Of a stretch of DNA of 64,000 nucleotides, positions 1 to 8,460 are shown piece after piece. The stretch lies in assembly GCA_050251775.1 (NCBI GenBank), contig JBFWMD010000004.1, positions 1-64,000 of the forward strand, in the 5' to 3' direction. How positions within the stretch are numbered: position 1 is the stretch's first letter; every line of letters starts with the position of its first letter. The notes under the pieces are model-generated. The model saw only the letters and a program-made list of their open reading frames with translations, ran no database searches and was not told where the DNA came from. The DNA is from Paucidesulfovibrio sp050251775 (lineage in GTDB: Bacteria; Desulfobacterota; Desulfovibrionia; Desulfovibrionales; Desulfovibrionaceae). A program made the translations under genes and the position numbers.

Positions 1-246
1 GGAATTTGAGCTTTGCGTCGTTAGCGTCCTCCGTGATTTTGGTTTTACCTTCTCGCTTTGGCGTGACCCCCTCAGATTTTTTGAATTTTGCTGCGATATT
101 GCTTTTTGTCTTGAGTCTCGTCTTTGCATTTCGATATTACTATTTATATTTTGGGTATTATTCAAAGACGTTGTTTCGCGCTTTCGTATATCTTGATTGC
201 ACAGACAAATGCGTACCTTCGTCGGCGTCAACGCCGGAATGATCCC
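1..246. other. AT-rich stretch with no convincing gene
   Basis: This is the left edge of the window, downstream of mltG. It is clearly richer in A and T than its surroundings. The only open frame reads as low-complexity hydrophobic sequence, has no ribosome binding site and resembles no family I know. A small GGCG-TCAA-CGCC inverted repeat sits near 216-227 but has no T-run, so it is not a good terminator. Confidence 0.5.
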
Positions 247-1380
247 CTACTCTTCCTTCTTCTTCGACGTATAATCCTTCCGATTTCTGCCCCATTTCTG
301 GTATTTCCCCACGGCGTCGTTGTGTTCCTTGAGGGTCTTGGAGAAGTGGTGCGTGCCGTCGCCTTTGGCCACGAAGAAGACGTAGTCGTGGTCCTCGGGG
401 TGGGCGGCGGCAAAGAGCGCGGCCTTGCCCGGCGAGCAGATGGGTCCGGGGGGCAGGCCGTCGTGCTGGTAGGTGTTGTAGGGGTTGGCCGGGTCGAGCA
501 GGTCGCGCTGGCGCAGGTTGCCGTCGAACTTCGGTCCGAGGCCGTAGATGATGGTCGGGTCGGCCTGGAGGCGCATGGGCCGGTTCAGGCGGTTGACGTA
601 GACTCCGGCGATGGCGGGCCGTTCGGACGGGTCGCCGGTCTCCTTTTCCACAATGGAGGCCAGGGTCACGAGCTTGTGCAGGCTTTCCGGGTCGGGCAGT
701 TCCCCGCCCAGGGCGTCCGTGGCGTTTTTGAAGAATTCGCGGAGCATCATCTCGGCCACGCTGCGGGCGGAATTGTCGTGCGCACGGGTGAGCATGTAGG
801 TTTCCGGGAAGAGGTAGCCCTCGGCGGAATCCGCCGGGATGTGGAACTGCGCGAGCAGGGCGGGGTCATGCACGGCCGCGTCGAATTCGTCGAAGCTGCC
901 GAGTCCGGCCTCTTCCACCAGGGCGGCCACCTGCCACCAGGTCAGGCCTTCGCGCACGGTGAAGCGGTGCAGGATGCCGGGGGTGGAGGTGATGGTGGTC
1001 AGGACGCGCTCGGGCAGCCAGCCGGTATTCAGCAGGAATTCCCCGGCCTTGACCTTTTCCGTGAGTTGCTTGTCCTGGGCGAAGGCCAGGAATTGCTTCA
1101 CGTCCGTGATCAGCTTTTCGTCCTTGAGGCCGCGCGCGATGGTCAGAAAGTTCTGTCCGGGTTCGATGACGAAGCGCACATCCCGACCGGGGTCCTCGGG
1201 CGGGAGGTTCAGGAAGGTCCAGGTCCGGTAGAGAAACCACGAACCCACAGTCATCATGCCCAGACAGAGCGCGATGCCCGCGTAGGCGACGTACTTCAGG
1301 GCCGGTTTGCCGCCAGCCAGGCCTCCAGGATGATCACCGCCGCCTGGCTGTCCAGCCGGGCTTTCCGTTTTTTGCCGCAC
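247..1380 (-). CDS. mltG: Endolytic murein transglycosylase MltG
   Basis: MltG (YceG family) is an inner-membrane lytic transglycosylase that cleaves nascent peptidoglycan glycan strands and is thought to terminate their elongation. The 377-residue product has a cytoplasmic tail, one membrane segment at about 28-50, and then the YceG domain. That domain carries the ASIVEKET motif (241-248) with the catalytic glutamate, followed by ADPTIIYG and DGLPPGPI. The GTG start chosen here has AAGGAGG seven bases upstream, inside ruvX, which gives an 85-bp overlap. No other good start exists before the membrane segment, but this SD also encodes part of RuvX, so the start is only probable. It is co-transcribed with ruvX. 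Confidence 0.93.
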   Translation of the reverse strand: MRQKTESPAGQPGGGDHPGGLAGGKPALKYVAYAGIALCLGMMTVGSWFLYRTWTFLNLPPEDPGRDVRFVIEPGQNFLTIARGLKDEKLITDVKQFLAFAQDKQLTEKVKAGEFLLNTGWLPERVLTTITSTPGILHRFTVREGLTWWQVAALVEEAGLGSFDEFDAAVHDPALLAQFHIPADSAEGYLFPETYMLTRAHDNSARSVAEMMLREFFKNATDALGGELPDPESLHKLVTLASIVEKETGDPSERPAIAGVYVNRLNRPMRLQADPTIIYGLGPKFDGNLRQRDLLDPANPYNTYQHDGLPPGPICSPGKAALFAAAHPEDHDYVFFVAKGDGTHHFSKTLKEHNDAVGKYQKWGRNRKDYTSKKKEE

Positions 1381-1709
1381 AGTCCGGCCTCCTTGAGCAG
1401 CCCTTCGGCCTCCGCCGAGGTCAGGCGTTCGTCCATGAATTCGATGGGCAAGGGGGTGCGCCGTCCCAGACGCTCCGCGAAGTTGCGCACCTGCCGGGTG
1501 GTCTCGGTGTCTTCGCCGTCCAGGGCCAGGGGCAGGCCCACAACGATCTGCCCGATATCTTCGGTATCAATGAGCGCGAGCAGGTCGGCAAAGAGCTGGT
1601 CCTTGGTGGTGCGCTCCAGGGCCGGACGGGGAAAGGCCATCATTCCGTCCGGGTCCGTGACGGCGAGGCCCACGCGCCGGAGGCCGAAGTCGATACCAAG
1701 TGATTTCAC
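1296..1709 (-). CDS. ruvX: RuvX/YqgF family pre-16S rRNA nuclease (putative resolvase)
   Basis: The 137-residue product has the RNase H-like YqgF fold. Visible motifs are an N-terminal IDFGLRRVGLA, IVVGLPL, DERLTS and a C-terminal D-S-QAAVIIL, which supply the acidic metal ligands. The family processes the 5' end of 16S rRNA and was earlier proposed to be a Holliday-junction resolvase. The start is GTG with GGAG upstream. A TTGACA at 1750-1755 on the minus strand could be its -35 box, but no clear -10 follows. The 3' end overlaps mltG, so the two probably form an operon. Confidence 0.93.
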   Translation of the reverse strand: MKSLGIDFGLRRVGLAVTDPDGMMAFPRPALERTTKDQLFADLLALIDTEDIGQIVVGLPLALDGEDTETTRQVRNFAERLGRRTPLPIEFMDERLTSAEAEGLLKEAGLCGKKRKARLDSQAAVIILEAWLAANRP

Positions 1710-1789
1710 GCGCTCTCCAGAATGAAGTTTTTCAAGGAAATCCCGCCCGTGTCAAGTCAAGTAAAAAACAGCAGCACCCTGGAGCGGGC

Positions 1790-4700
1790 TTATTCCGCGC
1801 AGCGCACGGTCAGGCTGCGTCCTTTGCGTTCGCCCGCGTCGAGCAGGGCCTTGAGTTCGCGTTTCCATTTCGTTCCGCCCGCGAGCAGCGCCAGGTATTC
1901 CACGGTGTGCAGCACGGGGTTGGCCCGACCCATCTGGATCAGGGAGCGCTTGATGCCGCTCTTGCAGGAGGGGCAGCCCACGACCACGGGCCGTTCGCGC
2001 CCGAAGCCCTCCAGGTCCAGTTCCAGTTGCCGCTGCTTGCGGTGGCGCACCCGGTTGTAGATCTTGGGGCTGGTCACCGCGCCTGTGCCGGACTCGCCGC
2101 AGCAGCCGGGCGAGAGGGAAACTTTGGCGTCGATGAGCCCGGCCAGGGCCGCGCGATAGATTTCCGGAGCCTTGGCCTTGGGCTGGCCGACCCATTCGGC
2201 ATGGCAGGCCGCATGGTAGAGCGGCGCGGCTTCCGGCGTGGCCAGGTGCAACGCGCCCAGTTCGTGCAGGTATTGCATGGCATCCCTGTGCTGAAGCGGC
2301 TCCACCAGTTCTCCGGAGAGATCGTAGCTCTCCAGGGATTCGCGGCAGGTTCCGCAGGCCGTGAGCAGCACCGTGGCCTTGAGACCGGCGCGGCCCGTGG
2401 TGATCAGGGTGTCGATGAGCGCCTGCCGGGTGCGGTGGCGGTTGGTCTTGTAGGCTTCGGCGGCTCCGGCCGAGAGCAGGGGATAGCCGCAGCAGAGGTG
2501 CTCTTCGGGCAGCACCACGTTCACCCCGGACTTGAGCAGCAGGTAGAGCGTGGCCTGGCCGATGGAGCGGGAAAAGAGTCCGCCGCCGCAGCCGGGGAAG
2601 TAGATGACGGTGCGGTCCGCCGGGGCGCTGGCGCACTTGAAGACGTTTTGCTCCGTGAGCTTCAGTTCCTGGGCGAGGTTTTTGAAGTCCAGGGCCGGAC
2701 CGGGTCCCTGGAACAGGGGCGAGGTCACGCGTCGCCGCCAGATGCCGGGCACGAGGCCGAGGGTCCGGTTGGCCAGGGACTGCCCCATGGAAAAGCCCTT
2801 GGCGGCCAGGGGCAGGCGCTTGGCCGGGTCCTTGGCCAGTTTGGAGAGCAGCCAGCCTTTGACCGCGTGGCCGCTCTTGCCCTTGTAGTCCAGGAAGGCC
2901 CGCACGCTGAGGGCGGCTCCGGCGGAGTCGATCTTCACCGGGCAGACCGCCGTGCATTTGCCGCAGGCCGTGCAGTGGTCCATGAGCTCGCGCAGGCGGT
3001 CGAGCAATTCGGCGGCGGGTTCGCCGAGCTGGAGCTGGGAGTAGTAGACCGCCTCGATGAGCGCGCCCAGGGAGATGTTTTTGTTGCGCGGGTGCGCTTC
3101 CAGCCCCTCTTGGGGGTAATACATGGGGCAGACCTGCTTGCACTTGCCGCAGCGGGTGCAGGTCTGGACGTTCTTGAGCAGTTCGGTGAGGTGCTCGCGG
3201 TCCTTGAGCGCGGTGTCGTCCAGGTCGCGGATCAGCCGGTTGAAGGAGAAGGTGTACGGCTCGCCGGGCAGGTTGCGCCGGGTCAGCTTGCCGGGGTTGA
3301 GCACCCCCTTGGGGTCCACCAGCTCCTTGTAGTGGCGCAGGGCGTCGATCTTGGCCTGGGCCTGGAAGGCGATTTTGGTGATGCCGATGCCGTGTTCGCC
3401 GCTGACCTCGCCGCCGAGTTTGAGCACGTGTTCGAAGACCTCGCGCGCGGCGCGGTGGGCCTCGGCGAGCATGTCCGCGTCGTTGGAGTTCACGGGCAGG
3501 TTCACGTGGCAGTTGCCGTCGCCCGCGTGCATGTGGTTGGCGATGACCACGCGCGTGGCCAGCAGCCGTTCGAACACGGCCTTGAGTTCGCGGTCCTGCT
3601 TGGGATAGGCGTCGCGCAGGGCCTGGAAGAGATAGCGGATCTGGAGTTCCTGCTCCACGTCGGAGATCTCCGAGGCGGTGACCCGGCCGGCCAGAATGTC
3701 CTCCACCCGGGCCTTGGCCTCCACGATGCGCGGATCCGCGTATTCCACGCCGGGCAGGGAGGTGGCCCGGGAGAGCGCGCGGCGGTAGGCCAGGGCCAGA
3801 TATTTGAGGTTCAGGTTTTCCAGGAAGTCCGCGAAGTCCGGAATGGACTGGAGCGGGATGACCACGTCCTCGTTGACCTTGAAGCCCGAGGTGCGCTTGG
3901 CGATGGCCGAGAGCTTGTGGCGGTCCTCCCAGAAGAATTCCGCCTCGCGGTCGTCCCGCGCCGCGAAAATGTCCACGCCGTCGTAGGGCTGGGCCAGGGA
4001 GACCACGGTGTCAACGGCCTCGTCCAGGGCCTCCTTGTGGTCCGAGTCGAGCTGGAGCAGGAGCACGCTGATGGGTTCGCCCTCGTATTGCTCCGATTTT
4101 TTGACGTACTCGATGGCCTGGACGTACTTGGAGCCGAATTCCTCCAGGGCGGAAATCTTGACCAGGTCGCCCTGTTCGCGGATGCGGTTGCGCAGGCCGA
4201 CCACGTCGTTGATCACGAGCATGGCGTTGCGCATGGAGCGGCCGTAGAATTCGAGACAGAGCGTGCGCGAGAACGCGGGCCGGGGGTGGAGCACGAAGCA
4301 GGCCTCGGTGATCACGCCGTCCACGCCTTCCTTTTGCACGCCGGGCAGGCCCCCCAGAAATTTGTTGGATACGTCCTTGCCCAGACCGGGCTTGCGCAGT
4401 TCGTCCCCGCGCAGATGCACGCTGCGGAGCAGGCTTCCGGCCTCGTCGCGGACCTCGAACTCCGCTTCGCCGCTTTCGAAAATTTTGTGCCGGGGGTGTT
4501 CCTTGCGCAGCACCTGGATGATCTCGCCCTGGGGCGTGACCATGCGGTAGGAGAAAAGGTTGTCGATGGTGGTCCCGTATTCAAAGGCAAAGGGGCCGCC
4601 CGCGTTCTCTGCCACGTTGCCGCCCAGGCTGGAGGCCATTTTCGAGGCCGGATCCACCGTGAGCAGCAGGTTTTTTTCGGCGGCGGCGCGGATGGCGTCC

Positions 4701-5344
4701 ATGGTCAGCACGCCGGTCTGGGCGCAGAGGATGCGGTTTTCCGCGTCCACCCGGAGGATGCGGTTCATGCGTGTGAGCGAGAGCACGGCGGTGCGCCCAA
4801 GGATGGGCACGGCTCCGCCCGTGAGGCCGGTTCCGCCGCCGCGCGGAATGAGCGCGAAGCCCATTTCCCCGGCGAGGCGCACCACGCCTTGGATCTGGGT
4901 TTCGTTTTCCGGAAAGAGCACAAGCATGGGCAGTTCCAGCCGCAGGTCCGTGGCGTCCGTGGCGGACTCGACCAAAAGATGCGGTGAATCGCCGATGGCG
5001 TCGCCGGGCAAAATGCGGGCGAGCCGTTCCATGGCCTGCTCGCGGAAGCGGCGGTCCGCCTCGTAGCGGTCCCAGAATTCGTGGATGGCCTCGGTGAGGA
5101 TCTTGGGATACTCGCCGGAAAGCATGGGCCGGGACATGTCCAGCCTGCGGGAGACGCTTTTTTTGACCAGCGCGGGGTCCACGAATGGATTGTAGCGCAC
5201 GAGGAACAGCTCGGCCGCGAGGCTTGCCGCGAGTTTGCGCACGGCGTCGGGCCAGTGGGCCACCTGCTCCAGGTCGGTCACGCCGAGAATCCTGGTCAGC
5301 AGGTCCTCGTCGGGTATGGAAATATGGGGGCCTGTTTCGGGCAT
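1790..5344 (-). CDS. Large fused FAD-binding / 4Fe-4S / CCG-domain oxidoreductase (D-2-hydroxyacid dehydrogenase type)
   Basis: The 1184-residue protein combines three parts usually split between glycolate or D-lactate dehydrogenase subunits. First is an FAD_binding_4 domain with RGGGTGLTGG at about 168-177. Second is an FAD-oxidase C-terminal domain with MHAGDGNCHVN and SGEHGIG. Third is an iron-sulfur part with CTRCGKCKQVCP and CTACGKCTAVCP, plus two cysteine-rich CCG modules (EEHLCCGYPL and SPGCCGESG). This matches the YdiJ-like family, which oxidises D-2-hydroxyacids such as D-lactate or D-2-hydroxyglutarate and passes electrons to the membrane pool. The substrate cannot be read from the sequence. 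The ATG start is preceded by GGAGGATTC. It is a single-gene unit, divergent from the aminotransferase gene. Confidence 0.9.
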   Translation of the reverse strand: MPETGPHISIPDEDLLTRILGVTDLEQVAHWPDAVRKLAASLAAELFLVRYNPFVDPALVKKSVSRRLDMSRPMLSGEYPKILTEAIHEFWDRYEADRRFREQAMERLARILPGDAIGDSPHLLVESATDATDLRLELPMLVLFPENETQIQGVVRLAGEMGFALIPRGGGTGLTGGAVPILGRTAVLSLTRMNRILRVDAENRILCAQTGVLTMDAIRAAAEKNLLLTVDPASKMASSLGGNVAENAGGPFAFEYGTTIDNLFSYRMVTPQGEIIQVLRKEHPRHKIFESGEAEFEVRDEAGSLLRSVHLRGDELRKPGLGKDVSNKFLGGLPGVQKEGVDGVITEACFVLHPRPAFSRTLCLEFYGRSMRNAMLVINDVVGLRNRIREQGDLVKISALEEFGSKYVQAIEYVKKSEQYEGEPISVLLLQLDSDHKEALDEAVDTVVSLAQPYDGVDIFAARDDREAEFFWEDRHKLSAIAKRTSGFKVNEDVVIPLQSIPDFADFLENLNLKYLALAYRRALSRATSLPGVEYADPRIVEAKARVEDILAGRVTASEISDVEQELQIRYLFQALRDAYPKQDRELKAVFERLLATRVVIANHMHAGDGNCHVNLPVNSNDADMLAEAHRAAREVFEHVLKLGGEVSGEHGIGITKIAFQAQAKIDALRHYKELVDPKGVLNPGKLTRRNLPGEPYTFSFNRLIRDLDDTALKDREHLTELLKNVQTCTRCGKCKQVCPMYYPQEGLEAHPRNKNISLGALIEAVYYSQLQLGEPAAELLDRLRELMDHCTACGKCTAVCPVKIDSAGAALSVRAFLDYKGKSGHAVKGWLLSKLAKDPAKRLPLAAKGFSMGQSLANRTLGLVPGIWRRRVTSPLFQGPGPALDFKNLAQELKLTEQNVFKCASAPADRTVIYFPGCGGGLFSRSIGQATLYLLLKSGVNVVLPEEHLCCGYPLLSAGAAEAYKTNRHRTRQALIDTLITTGRAGLKATVLLTACGTCRESLESYDLSGELVEPLQHRDAMQYLHELGALHLATPEAAPLYHAACHAEWVGQPKAKAPEIYRAALAGLIDAKVSLSPGCCGESGTGAVTSPKIYNRVRHRKQRQLELDLEGFGRERPVVVGCPSCKSGIKRSLIQMGRANPVLHTVEYLALLAGGTKWKRELKALLDAGERKGRSLTVRCAE

Positions 5345-5577
5345 TTTGAAGAATCCTCCTGGGCGGGAATCAGCCGGACGGCGGGAAAGGGGAATATAGG
5401 GACGGCTTGCCCGCTTGGCAAGGGCCGCGAATCCGGGACGCCCGGAGGGCCGCAATGCCATTGACGAATCCGAAGGAAATTCGGCTCGAAACTGTCCTCT
5501 GGACACCGAACTCCGCAGGGGATAAGAGAAATGTTCTTTACGCGATCCGCAATCAAAGAACCATAGGCGAGGACTTT

Positions 5578-6714
5578 ATGAACACGAACGATTTCGCGAA
5601 CCTGAAACTGTTCATCACCGGCCCGACCTATTTGCGCCCCGAGGTCCGGCAGGCGGGCCTGCTGCCCGAATTCGGACACCGCGACGCTGAAAACGACAAG
5701 CGCTTCAAGCCGATCATGGGTTGGTTGAACGAACTGGCCGACGCCGGCGACGAATATACGCCCGTGCTCTTTCTCGGCTCCGGCTCCACAGCCATGGAAT
5801 CGTCCATCCGCTCCCTGGTGGCCGAGGGCGAGACCGTGCTCAACGTCTCCGTGGGCGCTTTCGGCGACCTCTACCACAAAATGGCCGTGGCCAACGGCAA
5901 GTGCGCCGTGCAGCTCAAGTTTGATTACGGTCGGGCCATTGACCTGGACGTGCTCGAACGGACGCTCATGGAGCACAAGCCCGGCGTGGTCACCTTCACC
6001 CACAACGAGACCTCCACGGGCGTAACCAACGACATCCAGGCCGTGTGCGAGCTGGTGCGCCAGTATGACGCCCTGCCCCTGGTGGACGGCGTGTCCATCT
6101 TTGGTGGCGCGCCCATCGGCCTCAAGGGGTCGGGTGCGGCCATGTACAGCACGGCCACCCAGAAGAGCCTGGGCCTGCCCGCTGGTTTCGGCATCGGCTT
6201 CATCCATGCCGACGCCGAGGCCAAGGCCAAGACTGTGACCAACAAGGGCCACGGCTCGGACATTATCGCCCAGCTGGGCCGCGCGCGCAAGTTCCAGACC
6301 CTGAGCACGCCGAACACCACTCTGGCCAACCAGATGTTCGTGCAGCTCAAGTACATCTTTGAGGAAGAGGGCGTGGAGAACCGCTTCGCCCGCCATCTGG
6401 CCATGCGCGGGATGGTGGAGGACTGGGTCGCCGGGTTGGAGGGTTTCGAACTCTTCGCCCAGGAGGGCCACCGCTCCCCGACCCTGACCACGGTGCTCGT
6501 GCCCGAGGGCGTGACCGTGAAGCAGCTCAAGGCCGCCAAGGAAGCCATGCGCGCCAGGGGCTCCCTCTACGATCCCGGCTACGGCAAGTTGAACACCCTG
6601 CTGGAAGAGGCGGGTCGCAGGCCGGTTTTCCGCGTGGGGCACATGGGCGACATCACCCCGGCCATGCTCGAAGAGTACCTGGCCGATCTGAAACAGGTCC
6701 TGGGCAATCTCTAA
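5578..6714 (+). CDS. Class V aminotransferase (alanine-glyoxylate / serine-pyruvate type), probable phosphoserine aminotransferase role
   Basis: The 378-residue protein is a fold-type I PLP enzyme of class V. It has GSGSTAMESS near the cofactor phosphate site, PLVDGVSIFGG with the aspartate that pairs with the pyridine nitrogen, and TATQKSLGLPAG with the PLP-binding lysine. It resembles alanine-glyoxylate aminotransferases rather than SerC. It sits 10 bp ahead of serA in an evident operon, so it probably transaminates 3-phosphohydroxypyruvate in place of a standard SerC. That role is inferred from context. The start has AGGCGAGGA upstream. Alternatives are serine-glyoxylate or serine-pyruvate aminotransferase. 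Confidence 0.85.
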   Translation: MNTNDFANLKLFITGPTYLRPEVRQAGLLPEFGHRDAENDKRFKPIMGWLNELADAGDEYTPVLFLGSGSTAMESSIRSLVAEGETVLNVSVGAFGDLYHKMAVANGKCAVQLKFDYGRAIDLDVLERTLMEHKPGVVTFTHNETSTGVTNDIQAVCELVRQYDALPLVDGVSIFGGAPIGLKGSGAAMYSTATQKSLGLPAGFGIGFIHADAEAKAKTVTNKGHGSDIIAQLGRARKFQTLSTPNTTLANQMFVQLKYIFEEEGVENRFARHLAMRGMVEDWVAGLEGFELFAQEGHRSPTLTTVLVPEGVTVKQLKAAKEAMRARGSLYDPGYGKLNTLLEEAGRRPVFRVGHMGDITPAMLEEYLADLKQVLGNL

Positions 6715-6724
6715 GGAGGCCGGA

Positions 6725-7909
6725 ATGCGAATTCTTGCGAATGACGGGCTGGTGGATCAGGCGGCTGAATACCTCCGCAGGGAGGGCTTCAGCGTGGAGA
6801 CCGAGAAACGGGACACCGAGGATCTCCTCGGCGAGATCGGCGGCTACGACGCCCTGCTCGTGCGCAGCGCCACCAAGGTCACCCGCGCGGTGCTGGAGGC
6901 GGGCACGAAAAACGGCGGCAAGCTCAAGATTGTGGGCCGGGGCGGCGTGGGAACGGACAACATCGACCTGGAGGCGGCCAAGGAGCTGGGCGTCATCGTC
7001 AAGTTCGCGCCCAACGGCAACACCAACGCCACGGCGGAACACGCCCTGGGCCTGATGTTCGCCATTGCCCGGCGTGTGCCCCTGGCGCACGAGACCCTCA
7101 AGAACGGCGTCTGGCACAAGAAGCGCTTCGTGGGCGTGGAGCTTCAGGGCAAGACCCTGGGTGTCATCGGCTGCGGGCGCATCGGCCAGTCCCTGGCGGG
7201 CAAGGCGCGCGGCATCGGCATGAAGGTCATCGGCTACGATGTCTACCACTCCATCGACTCCAAATGCGAATACGTGGAGAGCATCGACGACCTGCTCAGG
7301 CAGTCCGACTTCATCAGCCTGCACACGGGCGGCAAGGACGCCATCATCACCGCGCGCGAGCTGGCGCTGATGAAGCCCAGCGCCTATCTGATCAACGCCT
7401 CGCGCGGCAACAACGTGGACATCGACGCGCTGCACCACGCGCTCTCCACCGGGATCATCGCGGGCGCGGCCCTGGACTGCTATCCCAATGAACCCAAGCG
7501 CGAGGGCGAACCCTTCCAGACCAAGCTGCACGAGCTGGACAACCTCGTCTTCTCCGCCCACCTGGGCGCGAGCACCAAGAACGCGGGCATTCGCACGGGC
7601 ATGGAAATCGCCGAAGTGGTCACGCGCTACCTCAGGCGCGGCGACTTCGGCAACTCCGTGAACGTGGGAGAGACCGTGGAACAGGAAGGCCAGAAGATCT
7701 ACACCATCTTTATCACCCACGAGGACAAGCCGGGCATGTTCGGCAAGTTCGGCACGGCCCTGGGCGAAATGGGCGTGAACATCCGCGAGAACAATTCCCG
7801 CAAGCTCGCGGACCACGTGCAGACCGTCTACGTCGTGCATACCAAGCCGGACGCGAGTGTGGCCGAGCGCATCGCCGCCATCGACGGCGTGATCCGTGTG
7901 GCCATCTAG
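6725..7909 (+). CDS. serA: D-3-phosphoglycerate dehydrogenase
   Basis: This enzyme oxidises 3-phosphoglycerate to 3-phosphohydroxypyruvate with NAD, the first step of serine synthesis. The 394-residue protein has a substrate-binding domain with GRGGVGTDNID, a Rossmann domain with GVIGCGRIGQ (about 147-155), and the active-site set NASRGNN (R227), PNEP (E256) and SAHLGAS (H279). It ends in an ACT domain at about 325-394, which in this family usually binds serine for feedback inhibition. It lacks the extra allosteric domain of long-type SerA. AAGGAGG precedes the ATG. A strong terminator follows. Confidence 0.93.
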   Translation: MRILANDGLVDQAAEYLRREGFSVETEKRDTEDLLGEIGGYDALLVRSATKVTRAVLEAGTKNGGKLKIVGRGGVGTDNIDLEAAKELGVIVKFAPNGNTNATAEHALGLMFAIARRVPLAHETLKNGVWHKKRFVGVELQGKTLGVIGCGRIGQSLAGKARGIGMKVIGYDVYHSIDSKCEYVESIDDLLRQSDFISLHTGGKDAIITARELALMKPSAYLINASRGNNVDIDALHHALSTGIIAGAALDCYPNEPKREGEPFQTKLHELDNLVFSAHLGASTKNAGIRTGMEIAEVVTRYLRRGDFGNSVNVGETVEQEGQKIYTIFITHEDKPGMFGKFGTALGEMGVNIRENNSRKLADHVQTVYVVHTKPDASVAERIAAIDGVIRVAI

Positions 7910-7928
7910 TTTTTATCGATATCGCTGA

Positions 7929-7968
7929 AAAAACCGCCCGGTCAGTCATGGCCGGGCGGTTTTTTTTG
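7929..7968. terminator. Bidirectional intrinsic terminator
   Basis: The hairpin has arms AAACCGCCCGG and CCGGGCGGTTT around a short loop, with an A-run on the left and a run of eight or more T on the right. It lies between the convergent serA and the small minus-strand gene and can serve both. Confidence 0.92.
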
Positions 7969-8008
7969 ATGTGCAAATCGGTTTTGCCACCGGGCGAACA
8001 GGGGCGGG

Positions 8009-8398
8009 TCAGCCCAGTTCCTCCAGGATGGCGCTCAAGGCCTTTTCCACGCCCGTGGCCTGCTCGTAGGCCTGCTCGTAGAGCTCGGCGATGAGGTCCT
8101 TTTGCCGGGCCAGGGGCGAAACTCCGGAAATCACGGCCTTGTCGATCATGTCCTTGCCGTCGGCGGAGCAGATGATCAGGTGATAGGTAGCCTGGGGGGC
8201 AGGCGGACTCTGTGCGCCTTCGGGCTGGGGCGGAGTTTCCTGGCAGCGCAGCTTGACCACGTATCCGGCCAGGGCCGTGCGCACGTCGCTGCGGTCCGGT
8301 CCGGCGGTCCAGGTGACCTTGCCCGAAAGGGTGTTGCGGTGGAGCTTGCGGATCAGGTCCGCCATCATCATGCTGTGTCGTTCAAGCTTGCTGGACAA
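8009..8398 (-). CDS. Conserved-looking hypothetical protein
   Basis: The product is a soluble protein of about 129 residues of unknown function. It has no signal peptide, membrane segment or motif I recognise. A proline-rich linker divides it into an N-terminal half that looks like beta structure and a C-terminal half that looks helical. The best start is a TTG with CGGAGG six bases upstream. A triple ATG lies nine codons downstream but has no ribosome binding site. It lies just downstream of hypF on the same strand. Confidence 0.6.
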   Translation of the reverse strand: MSSKLERHSMMMADLIRKLHRNTLSGKVTWTAGPDRSDVRTALAGYVVKLRCQETPPQPEGAQSPPAPQATYHLIICSADGKDMIDKAVISGVSPLARQKDLIAELYEQAYEQATGVEKALSAILEELG

Positions 8399-8460
8399 GG
8401 TCTGCCTCCGGGCGGCGATGTACAGGTGTATCGTTTCACCTATCGCAACCCGGCGAATTG

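Noticed and set aside
6..242. 78-codon open frame at the left edge
   Set aside because: AT-rich, without a ribosome binding site or recognisable family. Its product is an artefact-like hydrophobic string.
1700..4987. Very long plus-strand open frame antisense to the FAD/Fe-S oxidoreductase
   Set aside because: It reads as Gly/His/Gln/Val-rich nonsense with no domains. Such frames arise from GC-rich codon bias opposite real genes. The same applies to long antisense frames at 26594-28996, 41524-45582 (minus) and 54298-58623 (minus).
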